64,000 nt of DNA, from positions 62,001 to 126,000 of the forward strand of contig JAFIEK010000004.1 of assembly GCA_020832545.1 (NCBI GenBank). Direction: 5' to 3'. The notes under the pieces were generated by a model. That model ran no database searches and was not told the origin of the DNA. It saw only the letters and a program-made list of their open reading frames with translations. Both the position numbers and the translations under genes were made by a program. Shown in pieces: positions 8,567-16,520 of this stretch. Every line of letters begins with the position of its first letter. Within the stretch, counting starts at the first letter, position 1. The DNA comes from Pararhodobacter sp. GTDB lineage: Bacteria > Pseudomonadota > Alphaproteobacteria > Rhodobacterales > Rhodobacteraceae.

Positions 8567-9631
8567 TTAAAAGAGCCGGTTTAAAAGTGCCTCGGCAAAG
8601 CCTTTCCCTCCCCAGGTCGCAACCGGCAGCGCAAGGTAAACCAGACCGCGCCCCAACCCGCCCAGGCCGATGGGAAGCGACGGGGCGGCCTTTGCCCGGG
8701 CGCGCAACGCAAGAAGGGCCTCCAACCGGGGCGGATCGGCAGGTGCGCCGTGCCTGTCTGCTGTCTGCACAGCCGCAGCGATCGCCGCGTCAATCTGTGC
8801 AAGCCGCAGCGCCCGCGCCTCACGGATACGGGCAGACACACCGCGCAAAGGCACCCACACCGCTGCCAGAGCAAGTAGTGCCGTTGCCACCGGTCCGATC
8901 GCCGAGGTGACCTCCAGCCCCTCGGAGCCCAGCAACATCAGGGGATAGGCCGCGAGCAGCAGCATGATCAGCAGCATCGGTCGCAGCGCGGCGGTGGCGA
9001 AGGGGCGCAGCCGGTCGGGCGCAAAAACCTCTACCCGCACCGCATGGCGTCCAAGTCTTGCGAACAACTGGGCGTTAGCCACCAACAGGCTGCCGGTCTG
9101 CGCCATCATGGCCCAAAGCGCTATCGTGCCCATTGCCAGGACCGCCGCTACCGGATCACCGGGCAAGGCCCACCACCCCGGTGCCGTCAGCGCGACATGG
9201 GCAACCCCGAACAAAGCGCCCACCCCGGCATTGATCGCCATGTCGCCTGCGGGGTAGCGCAACAGGGCCGCACGGAGCCGCGCGTGCAGAGCATCGTCGA
9301 GCGTCAGCTCGCTTGCCAGCGCATCGAGATCGCCTTGCGCGGACCGTGGGATCAGCGCGGCAAGTTCCATCAACAACCCAAGCGACAGGGCGAAAAAAAG
9401 CGCCTCTCCGACCACGTTGGTAGGCAGTGTCCAGACTCGCAGGCCAACGCCAGCCGCCAGCCAGACCGCCCCGAAAAACAACAAAGCCACCACGCCCCCC
9501 GCCAACCCGGGCATGGCCAGCCACCTTTGCAGCCCCACTGGCCAGAATTCCGGTGCATCCGCGCGCGCGGCGAACTGATGAAGGCTTTCAGGGGCCAAAG
9601 CAGTTTCGGGCATGGCGTCCATTTTGTTCAT
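8567..9631 (-). CDS. Hypothetical polytopic membrane protein
   Basis: A protein of about 354 residues, not assigned to a known family. It has a soluble N-terminus and membrane segments near LAGGVVALLFFGAVWLAAGVGL, VVGEALFFALSLGLLMELAALI, AVLAMGTIALWAMMAQTGSLL, LLIMLLLAAYPLMLLG and IGPVATALLALAAVWVPL. A charged Arg-rich helix (RIREARALRLAQIDAAIAAAVQ) and a last hydrophobic segment follow. The ORF track extends to 9733, but a strong hairpin at 9699-9726 lies inside that extension, so the ATG at 9631 is preferred. It converges on the S33 hydrolase gene. A weak 7-bp-stem hairpin (CACTGCG, 8534-8555) lies in the gap. Confidence 0.6.
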   Translation of the reverse strand: MNKMDAMPETALAPESLHQFAARADAPEFWPVGLQRWLAMPGLAGGVVALLFFGAVWLAAGVGLRVWTLPTNVVGEALFFALSLGLLMELAALIPRSAQGDLDALASELTLDDALHARLRAALLRYPAGDMAINAGVGALFGVAHVALTAPGWWALPGDPVAAVLAMGTIALWAMMAQTGSLLVANAQLFARLGRHAVRVEVFAPDRLRPFATAALRPMLLIMLLLAAYPLMLLGSEGLEVTSAIGPVATALLALAAVWVPLRGVSARIREARALRLAQIDAAIAAAVQTADRHGAPADPPRLEALLALRARAKAAPSLPIGLGGLGRGLVYLALPVATWGGKGFAEALLNRLF

Positions 9632-9698
9632 ATCACTCAAAACGCGGCCCCATGGCCCAGTCCACTGGATACCGTCCGACAGAAAGTTGACAGCTGTC

Positions 9699-9726
9699 AA
9701 CTCACCGGCACGAATGCCGGTGAGTT
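9699..9726 (-). terminator. Strong hairpin after the GlsB-like gene
   Basis: AACTCACCGGCA and TGCCGGTGAGTT form a perfect 12-bp stem around a four-base loop (TTCG on the minus strand). It lies 38 bp beyond the stop of the GlsB-like gene and before the next minus-strand start. Only two Ts follow on the minus strand, against TTTT on the plus strand. It may be a Rho-independent terminator or an RNA-processing/stabilising hairpin. Confidence 0.6.
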
Positions 9727-9764
9727 TTGCCATTCGGCCCTTGCGCGTTGCCCTGAGGCTGGTG

Positions 9765-10019
9765 TCAGGCGCGTTTGATCAGGCGGATCAGGAACAGCAG
9801 GATCACCGCCCCGATGGTTGCGTGGATGATGGCGCCGGCTATTCCGGTGCCGATGCTCAGTCCCAACCTCGGAAGTATGAGGCCCGCCACAAAGGCACCC
9901 ACGATCCCGACCACGATGTTGCCAAGCAGGCCGTAGCCATAGCCCTTGACGATCAGCCCTGCGAGCCAACCGGCAACCGCGCCGACGAGTAGAATTACGA
10001 ACAGACTTTCGAGTGCCAT
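9765..10019 (-). CDS. GlsB/YeaQ/YmgE-family stress-associated membrane protein
   Basis: An 84-residue, very hydrophobic protein. It begins MALESLFVILLVGAVAGWLAGLIVKGYGYGLLGNIVVGIVGAFVAGLIL, with glycine-rich membrane helices and the conserved GxxGNIVVGIVGAxxG pattern of the YeaQ/YmgE (transglycosylase-associated, Pfam Transgly_assoc) family. Three helices are predicted. AAGGAG nine bases before the ATG fixes the start. The family is linked to envelope stress in several bacteria, but its biochemical role is not established. It is followed by the hairpin at 9699-9726 and preceded by about 240 bp without a convincing gene. Confidence 0.88.
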   Translation of the reverse strand: MALESLFVILLVGAVAGWLAGLIVKGYGYGLLGNIVVGIVGAFVAGLILPRLGLSIGTGIAGAIIHATIGAVILLFLIRLIKRA

Positions 10020-10260
10020 CTTGGCTCCTTGCGCTTATGCGTGAAACAATTCAGATCAACAGCAGACCCCGTAAAACCGTCGTTTCCTGCGGCATGATCC
10101 TTGCAGGACCGACCCATGTCAACGAAGACAGCAGCGCATCAGGTTCCTGCGAGCCGGCACACAAAGCGCGCTTTTGCGACCAGAGCCTGCACAACAATAT
10201 CGCACGGTACCTGCATCTTTGACAGCGCCAAACACATCACCAAAACCGTGTAGGACGCCA

Positions 10261-12108
10261 TCAGCGTGCATGGCCTGTCGACGAGTCCAGATTGTACCGC
10301 TGACGAAAGTCGCGCTCTGCTTCGTCGATCGCTGCAAGCAGCTCTGCGCGGTGACCTTCCCGTGACCAAAGCTCCTCCAGCTTGAGGATCAGAAACTCCG
10401 CGCCTGCTCCGACCGAAATTCCACCGACCACACCGCCGACGGCTGCACCGATCGCGGTGCCAATCACCGGCACGAAAGAGCCAACAACACCACCGGCCAC
10501 GGCCCCCGCCGCCGCACCACCACCGCTGGATGCGGCACGGGCACTGGCAAGCCGGGTGATTGCTGTGGCCGCCGCCCGAAATGTTCCGCGCGCGGCCACC
10601 CGCGTGAGAACCTGCCGCGTGACGGCAGCGGCCAACACACCGGACAGACCGGTGGTTGCGGCGGTTACGCCCAAGCGCTGCTCTAGTGACGTGATCCCGG
10701 CGTGATGTGGCAGCGACAACAGATCCTCCAGATCTGCACGCAACACCACCTCTGCTTCGTCCTCCGCGCCGATGTCGATGCGCCGCGCCTCAAGGGTCTC
10801 GGTTGCGCGTTGCCGGAACGCCTGCTGTCTGCGCGCGTCATCGGCAAGCGCCGCCGCCAGCACCTGTTCGAACTCCTGCAGCGCGGCGTCAATCGCGAAG
10901 GTTTCTGCTAGTTTCTCGGTCAGGTGCTCTTCAATATTGCCCATCAACAGGCTCGCAAGACGCCCCCATTCGCCGGGCAGGCTGTAGTACCAGTCAAGGT
11001 AAAGATCGACATTGTCGCGCACCTGCGCGAAACCGGAGTCGAGGGCGGCGTCGATGGCGACGACCGCCGCAGCGGTGTCTTCCGCCATGGTGTTGCCAAT
11101 CGCCACGATCTCCTGATGCGTTCCCGCCGGGTAATAGCTATCACCGATCAGTTCGACTGCACGCGTCAGGGTTGCCTCGGGGCTTCTTGTCGCCGGATGC
11201 TTTTCAATGGCTGATTCCATCACGCCAACCAGCGGCAGGTAGATGAACAAGACCAGTATCGCCAGCAACCCGCCCGCATTGGCGATACGCCAGGGTGAGA
11301 CGGTTTCAGTCTTCAGATCGGGGCTGCTGTGCAAAAGTATCCGCCTGTACTCACCCATCGGAACAAGAAACGCACACAACGTGATGCAGGCGGCGAAATA
11401 GAGTGGAAACCGGCTGAGACCGGACAGAAAAACACCCGGCAAGGCCACAATGCCCGGCTCTGCGATCAACCGGGCCATGAACCAGTGTTCCAGCCCTGCC
11501 CAGTCTCTGCCCCATCCGCTTGCAAGGGCAGCCACGGCACTCTCACCCAGCCATGAGGGTTGCTGGCGCATCGCGTCGATGGCTTCGCGCAGGTTTTCGT
11601 ATGCATCATAGGTCACAAGGGCGATGCGCAAAGCCGGATCGATCACGATCATCAGCGCGGCGGTTGCAGCCGCGGCCCAAAGCAGGGGCCAACCCTCGCG
11701 ATAAAGCGGCTGGACCTGTTTGCGCAATCGGTTGCCGTAGAAATACCAGACCAGCCCCAGAAGCGCGAGGCAGGCACTCAGCAGGAAGATGTCGATCAGG
11801 TTGGGAACCGCCAGCCGGATCACCAGCAGCGCCGCCGTCATGAATGCAACAAGAATACCAAAGATCAACCGCAGCCATGGCCCCGAAAACCATCGAACCG
11901 CGACAGAGTCAGGCGACCACAGGCTCAGGCTATGAATGCGTCGAAGCGTTGCCAGATACGTGCCGAAAACCCCCGACGGGGCCGCAAGGATCAGAAAGAA
12001 CAAGGCCAGCACCAGAGGGCCTGAAGTGCCCGGAAGTGCGTAGGCAAAAAATGCAATCACGCCTGCATAGGCAATCGCAGCGAAAACCTTCATCTGCACT
12101 GCCCTCAT
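10261..12108 (-). CDS. Large membrane protein with C-terminal glycine zipper, unknown function
   Basis: A protein of about 615 residues that I cannot assign. The first 330 residues hold about seven hydrophobic segments, for example FAAIAYAGVIAFFAYALPG, GPLVLALFFLILAAPSGVFG, LIFGILVAFMTAALLVIRLAV and GGLLAILVLFIYLPLVGVME. A charged periplasmic/cytosolic region follows (about 330-500), with NMAEDTAAAVVAIDAALDSGFAQVRDNVDLYLDWYYSLPGEW. The end is a glycine zipper AAAGAVAGGVVGSFVPVIGTAIGAAVGGVVGG and a charged tail. The start at 12108 is chosen for AAAGGTG seven bases upstream; the ORF track's 12222 start is less likely. It is divergent from the SH3b protein gene and may belong to the same envelope module. 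Confidence 0.7.
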   Translation of the reverse strand: MRAVQMKVFAAIAYAGVIAFFAYALPGTSGPLVLALFFLILAAPSGVFGTYLATLRRIHSLSLWSPDSVAVRWFSGPWLRLIFGILVAFMTAALLVIRLAVPNLIDIFLLSACLALLGLVWYFYGNRLRKQVQPLYREGWPLLWAAAATAALMIVIDPALRIALVTYDAYENLREAIDAMRQQPSWLGESAVAALASGWGRDWAGLEHWFMARLIAEPGIVALPGVFLSGLSRFPLYFAACITLCAFLVPMGEYRRILLHSSPDLKTETVSPWRIANAGGLLAILVLFIYLPLVGVMESAIEKHPATRSPEATLTRAVELIGDSYYPAGTHQEIVAIGNTMAEDTAAAVVAIDAALDSGFAQVRDNVDLYLDWYYSLPGEWGRLASLLMGNIEEHLTEKLAETFAIDAALQEFEQVLAAALADDARRQQAFRQRATETLEARRIDIGAEDEAEVVLRADLEDLLSLPHHAGITSLEQRLGVTAATTGLSGVLAAAVTRQVLTRVAARGTFRAAATAITRLASARAASSGGGAAAGAVAGGVVGSFVPVIGTAIGAAVGGVVGGISVGAGAEFLILKLEELWSREGHRAELLAAIDEAERDFRQRYNLDSSTGHAR

Positions 12109-12469
12109 GGTCAGCACCTTTCGTGCTCTGGTCTTGCCAAGTCTATCCTCATGCCGCGTTGGCAACAACGGATGTATCCTTGTTTGCGCCGGGCCCGTTC
12201 GCGCATGCCTTGACCGAATCAATCACGCCATCTAGCCTCGATTTTCAGAAAACTGAATAAGCCTTTCATTTCACAAGGGTTATTCCCGTTCGGCGGGCCA
12301 TCGGCGTCAGCCTGACGCTGTGCGATGCCTTGGGCATGCTGCACATGTAACCATGTGCCGGAACCTCGCCCGGTGGCCGTGGCCGATCAAGCAGGCAGGG
12401 TGGTGCAGCGGCACCGACAGCTACCCCTGCCAAGACAAAACAATCCGCGCGCACCCATGAAGGAGGGTC
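12109..12469. other. Divergent intergenic region with a tight palindrome
   Basis: This 361-bp gap separates two outward-facing genes and should hold both promoters. The clearest structure is GCGTCAG-C-CTGACGC at 12304-12318, an almost continuous palindrome flanked by ATCG and CGAT. It could be a regulator site or a small hairpin. A weak AT-rich stretch lies near 12255-12290. The GAAGGAGGG just before 12470 is the ribosome site of the downstream gene. No other gene is visible. Confidence 0.4.
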
Positions 12470-14959
12470 ATGCTGCAACGCCATTCTTTCACCGCTCGGT
12501 TCAAGTTCCCCACCTATAGCCAGCCATGGTGGCGTCTCTTGGCTTCCTGCGCCTTGGCAACCACGCTGGCCAGCGCCACGCTTGCCCAAACAGCTGCGGC
12601 AGAAACCGATATCTTGCTTGAGGACTGGTTGATCGATTTACCCATTGTTGACCATCCACAATTGCAACCCCTGTTTCCCACCACAACCCCTGTGGTTGAG
12701 GACATCCCCGAACAATCTGACTCAGCCGGATATCTGCGCGCCCCGGCGCGCGCGCCCGTCGGATCGCGGGTGCGGGTCGCGCTAGAGGGCACCGAAACAT
12801 CTGACTGGTTGATCCTTGTCGATCCCGATGCCCCCGACGACACAATGACGGACAACTACAACCGCCGTAGCAACTCGGTCGGGGACGAAACGGTGCGCTT
12901 TCGCCGGGCCTCCGGGTTTCCCGGTATGCAGGAATTGCGTCTGCTCCGCTCGGGCGAGGGGATCATCGCACGTCAGAGCGTTGAGCTGTTCGACATCGAT
13001 ATCGACATGCTGGCCCCGGCGGACGTCAGTGCGGGGGAATCCTTCGATGTCTTCCTGAACCCGGTCATGAGTGGCCATCTCATCATCACCGATCCGGACC
13101 ATGATCCCGAGGATGTCGCCGATCGCTACAACCGCATGCGCTACGGGGTAAGGGATGGTGAGGGGCCGGGGATGTTCAGCCGGACTGCCCCCGATCAGCC
13201 GGGCCTTTATGAACTGCGCTTCCACTTCAACATGGGTGCCGATGGGCGGCTGATGGCGCGCGCGCCGATCCGGGTGGTGGAAGGCGAAGCGCCGGCCGCC
13301 ACTGATGATGATAGGCTGGCCGAACTTGAGGCGCGTATCAAAGAGCTGACCACTCGGCTGGACGACGTGACACTGGCCGAAGCCCATGATCTGCGCAACG
13401 AGATCGCGGCGCTGGGTCTGCCCGCGCTGGGCCTGCTGGTGAACCTGCTTGAACGCGAGTTGCTCAGCCCGCAGATGGCCTTTGCCTTCATGAACGCCCC
13501 GTCACCCGCCACGCTGGCCCCGGTTGCCACAGGTGCGCCTGTGCCTGCTTCAACTGGCAGCGCGGCTCCGGGCTCCGGGCCTTATCAGGTTACCGGTGTC
13601 GATGCGCAGGATGTGCTGAATGTGCGCAACGCACCCGGTGCGGACCACATGATTGTCGGCATGCTTGCCCCCGGAGCAACCAACATTGCGATCACCGGCC
13701 AGACCGAACGCGCCGCAGATGGCGGAACCTGGTGGCAGATCACAGACCCCACGCTTCCCGGCGGGGCCGGTTGGGTCAATGCGCAGTTCCTGCAACCCGC
13801 GCCAGACACGACAGAGGAACGGCTTCGCGTGACCGGGGTTGAGCCGAATGCCGTCTTGTATCTGCGCGGCGAACCATCGCCCGATGCGGCAATCGTCGGC
13901 ATTCTGCAACCAGACGCCAGCGGCATCGCAAGCACCGGCCACACGGCACGCGACAACGGCACCCGCTGGGTTGAGCTGCGCCACCCTGACGCCCCCGGCG
14001 GGCTGGGCTGGGCAAAGAACACCTACCTGACCGCCGACGAACAAACGCCGCCTGGCCCCACCATCGCAGACCTGGCCGAAGGCTTCACCCGCGCCCCGGG
14101 CTACACCGAAATCGACCCGGAAGACCTTGATTATACGATCGAACAGATCCTGCACTACGCCCCTGCGTCGGCAATGACCCCCGGCGCTGATCTGTCCCCG
14201 CTGGTCAAGGCGGTGGTGGCGCTTCAGTCGCAGAATGGGCGGCTGCCGGTTGCGCGTTATCACTTACGCTACGGTGAGAAAGAGGTTCCCGCCAACCCTG
14301 ACCATGCCCCTGAGCCGCTGAGCGTGATCGAAATCCGCCGGTTCAATCTGGGCCCGGCGCTGCACCGGCAGCTTGTGGAAAGCGACGGCGCCGAGAACGT
14401 CCTCGACGCCCAGCATTTTGGCGAAGATCGCCCGAATGTTAGCTGGCGGCTGGTCACGCGCGGGCTGCGCGGCACGGACGCTATGATCGTCGCGGCCTCC
14501 CACCGTGAGATTGAAACACCCGAGGCGGATTGCCTGGGCTTTCACTGCCAGATGGGGCAGGCGATCATTCCGCATCTGACCGACTGGGACATGCACGGCA
14601 CCCAGACATCGCCATCCTTCCGACCGTCCTATGATGAGCTCTGGCGCGGCGGCCCCTCCAGCGCCGCTGCGCTGGACTTGCTGGCGCTGTATCATGGACT
14701 GGCAGAGGCCAGCGATGGCGATGCGCGCTGGCGAAGCTTCGAATGGCGCGAAGGCGTCACACCCGGCGACCCGTTTGTCGAGGTGATCATCGAAACCGGC
14801 ATTGGCCACGAAACGGTGGTCGATGTGGCGATGCGCGACAGCCATGTGATGGACACATCGGTGGACACTGTCTGGTTTCGCCTGCGCGCCCTTTCAGGGG
14901 GCGACGACGCCGAGATCCTGCCCGGCTTTGCCGCCGAATACCGGCACGCGCACCAGTAG
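12470..14959 (+). CDS. Exported protein with beta-rich modules and two SH3b domains
   Basis: An 829-residue protein. A signal peptide (RLLASCALATTLASATLAQTAAAE) ends near residue 45. Residues about 95-175 and 180-270 form two beta-rich modules (SDWLILVDPDAP...NYNRRSN and SGHLIITDPDHDP...RYNRMRYG), each ending in a LYELR-like strand. A short coiled coil (DDRLAELEARIKELTTRLDDV) follows. Two bacterial SH3 domains lie at about 372-442 (DVLNVRNAPGADHMIVGML...GWVNAQFL) and 451-522 (LYLRGEPSPDAAIVGIL). The last 300 residues are unassigned. SH3b domains usually bind peptidoglycan or other envelope ligands. A GAAGGAGG ribosome site supports the start. Periplasmic or cell-surface location is inferred. 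Confidence 0.75.
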   Translation: MLQRHSFTARFKFPTYSQPWWRLLASCALATTLASATLAQTAAAETDILLEDWLIDLPIVDHPQLQPLFPTTTPVVEDIPEQSDSAGYLRAPARAPVGSRVRVALEGTETSDWLILVDPDAPDDTMTDNYNRRSNSVGDETVRFRRASGFPGMQELRLLRSGEGIIARQSVELFDIDIDMLAPADVSAGESFDVFLNPVMSGHLIITDPDHDPEDVADRYNRMRYGVRDGEGPGMFSRTAPDQPGLYELRFHFNMGADGRLMARAPIRVVEGEAPAATDDDRLAELEARIKELTTRLDDVTLAEAHDLRNEIAALGLPALGLLVNLLERELLSPQMAFAFMNAPSPATLAPVATGAPVPASTGSAAPGSGPYQVTGVDAQDVLNVRNAPGADHMIVGMLAPGATNIAITGQTERAADGGTWWQITDPTLPGGAGWVNAQFLQPAPDTTEERLRVTGVEPNAVLYLRGEPSPDAAIVGILQPDASGIASTGHTARDNGTRWVELRHPDAPGGLGWAKNTYLTADEQTPPGPTIADLAEGFTRAPGYTEIDPEDLDYTIEQILHYAPASAMTPGADLSPLVKAVVALQSQNGRLPVARYHLRYGEKEVPANPDHAPEPLSVIEIRRFNLGPALHRQLVESDGAENVLDAQHFGEDRPNVSWRLVTRGLRGTDAMIVAASHREIETPEADCLGFHCQMGQAIIPHLTDWDMHGTQTSPSFRPSYDELWRGGPSSAAALDLLALYHGLAEASDGDARWRSFEWREGVTPGDPFVEVIIETGIGHETVVDVAMRDSHVMDTSVDTVWFRLRALSGGDDAEILPGFAAEYRHAHQ

Positions 14960-15014
14960 ACGCGGCACCGCCCCAATCACGAAACACACCAAACAAGTTG
15001 CGAAGGAGTATATT

Positions 15015-15710
15015 GTGACACGATCAAACCACCTGCCTGCCACCAGAACCCATGCGGCATCGTGCTGTCTGGCGATGGCCCTGCTTCTGACACCCGCGCC
15101 GGGCATGGCAGACATGACGGACGAATCCCTGTCAGCCGATTTCGCTTTCGAACTGATCGATCCCGGCTTTTGCATCATGCCCCCGGCTGAGATGTCGGAT
15201 GCCGATCTGCGCACCATTCTGTCAGAGCAGGCAGACGAAATTCCCCTGACGGGTGACATCACTGCACCGGTTGAGGCCGGTTTGCATGGCAACGGTTTCT
15301 TCGCACGCGGCAGCGGTCGCAATGCTGTGGCCGCCACCATGCATGCCATGATCGTCCCCAAAGCAGGCACGCTTTCGGCGCTCTGTCTGGCCTTTGTGCC
15401 CGTGAACGGGATGAACACGACAGACGGCGATGCACCGCTCTATGGCCCCGACAGCGCCCCGGACGAGGGTGATTACTACATGGCCTTTGCCCGACTGCTC
15501 AGCCGCGAGGATGGTGCCGAGATCCAGCTGGGTGATCTGACAATCGGTGAAGGGCAGATCAGTTTCTCGGAAGACATGGGCGACGTTGTCACCGGAACAC
15601 TGGCGCTGTCAGGCGAGGTTTCTGACGGCAGTGCGCTCGATTTCGCTTTTGAATTCGCTCTGTTCGAGGAAGAGATGCTGCGCTTCGTCGATCTGACCGG
15701 GTCCGAGTGA
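15015..15710 (+). CDS. Secreted protein of unknown function
   Basis: A 231-residue protein read from a GTG, because AAGGAG lies seven bases upstream; the ORF track start at 14928 overlaps the previous gene. The N-terminus (RTHAASCCLAMALLLTPAPGMAD) is a signal peptide. The mature part is acidic and has no recognised domain. Visible features are a Cys in DPGFCIMPPAEMSDADLRTIL and another in LSALCLAFVPVNGMN, which could form a disulfide, and a beta-rich C-terminal half with repeated TIGEGQISFSEDMGDVVTGTLALSGEV strands. It lies 55 bp after the 829-residue SH3b protein and 79 bp before another SH3b protein, so the three are likely co-expressed. Confidence 0.72.
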   Translation: MTRSNHLPATRTHAASCCLAMALLLTPAPGMADMTDESLSADFAFELIDPGFCIMPPAEMSDADLRTILSEQADEIPLTGDITAPVEAGLHGNGFFARGSGRNAVAATMHAMIVPKAGTLSALCLAFVPVNGMNTTDGDAPLYGPDSAPDEGDYYMAFARLLSREDGAEIQLGDLTIGEGQISFSEDMGDVVTGTLALSGEVSDGSALDFAFEFALFEEEMLRFVDLTGSE

Positions 15711-15789
15711 GCGCTGTGTTCCGGTCGCGCATCGTTGCGTCAGGGCGCGCGCCGGGGGCAAGGTTTGCACAATCAGGGAGACACACATC

Positions 15790-16428
15790 ATGACAATGCC
15801 AGGCACAGTCACACCCCGCAATGCACGCCCTGCCCTTGCCCGCCTGATCGCAGGCCTGCTGACGCTTTGCCTGTTGGCGATCATGGCCCAGCCCGCGCAG
15901 CCCAGCGAAGTGACCTATCGCGTGGTCAATGTGGCCTCGAATGACGTGCTGAATGTGCGCGACCGTGTTGGCGTGCCGGGCAGCCGTATTGTCGGCATTC
16001 TTCCGCCCGGCACGCGCGGCATTGTCTGGACCGGAGAGCAGGGTCGCGCGGGCGACGGCGCGCGCTGGTACAGGGTCATCCACCCGCGCATCCTCTCAGG
16101 CGGCTGGGTGAACGCCCGCTTTCTGGCCGAGGAAGCCGTTACATTCGACGCGGAACAAGAACCCACGGACAGCATCTTTCTTGATCACACCGCGCATGAG
16201 CGCCCCTACCGTGTGACCGGGGTGGCGGCAAATGACGTGCTCAACATCCGCTCCGGCCCCGGCACATCCCACGCGATCGTCGGTATTTTCCCACCGAATG
16301 CTCGCGATATCTGGATCAGTGGCCGTATCCGGACACTGGACAGCGGTGCCGTCTGGGTGGAGGTCCGCTCCAGCGCCCTGCCGGGCGGGGTTGGCTGGGT
16401 CAACGGCCGCTTCCTTGATCCGATGTGA
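15790..16428 (+). CDS. Exported protein with two SH3b domains
   Basis: A 212-residue protein: a signal peptide (LIAGLLTLCLLAIMAQPAQPSE, cleaved near residue 38) followed by two tandem bacterial SH3 repeats. Repeat 1 is YRVVNVASNDVLNVRDRVGVPGSRIVGILPPG...GGWVNARFL. Repeat 2 is YRVTGVAANDVLNIRSGPGTSHAIVGIFPPN...GGVGWVNGRFL. Both match the SH3b/SH3_3 pattern (VLNVR-GPG-IVG-WV). The repeats closely resemble those of the 829-residue protein encoded upstream, which suggests duplication or domain sharing. GGGAG precedes the ATG. It is followed by a strong hairpin and converges on the VWA gene. Envelope binding is the likely role; the ligand is unknown. Confidence 0.85.
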   Translation: MTMPGTVTPRNARPALARLIAGLLTLCLLAIMAQPAQPSEVTYRVVNVASNDVLNVRDRVGVPGSRIVGILPPGTRGIVWTGEQGRAGDGARWYRVIHPRILSGGWVNARFLAEEAVTFDAEQEPTDSIFLDHTAHERPYRVTGVAANDVLNIRSGPGTSHAIVGIFPPNARDIWISGRIRTLDSGAVWVEVRSSALPGGVGWVNGRFLDPM

Positions 16429-16441
16429 CCGGTGCGCGAAC

Positions 16442-16484
16442 GTGCACGGTGACGGCCCGGCAGCCGTGCGCCGTGCACGCTTTT
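16442..16484. terminator. Hairpin terminator between convergent genes
   Basis: GTGCACGG pairs with CCGTGCAC and ACGGC with GCCGT around a CCGGCA loop, and GCTTTTGC follows. It lies 14 bp after the SH3b gene's stop and 37 bp before the end of the convergent VWA gene, the expected place for a terminator serving one or both. Confidence 0.65.
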
Positions 16485-16520
16485 GCAAAGGCATTCTGAT
16501 CGGCGGTCAGTCGCGGGTCT

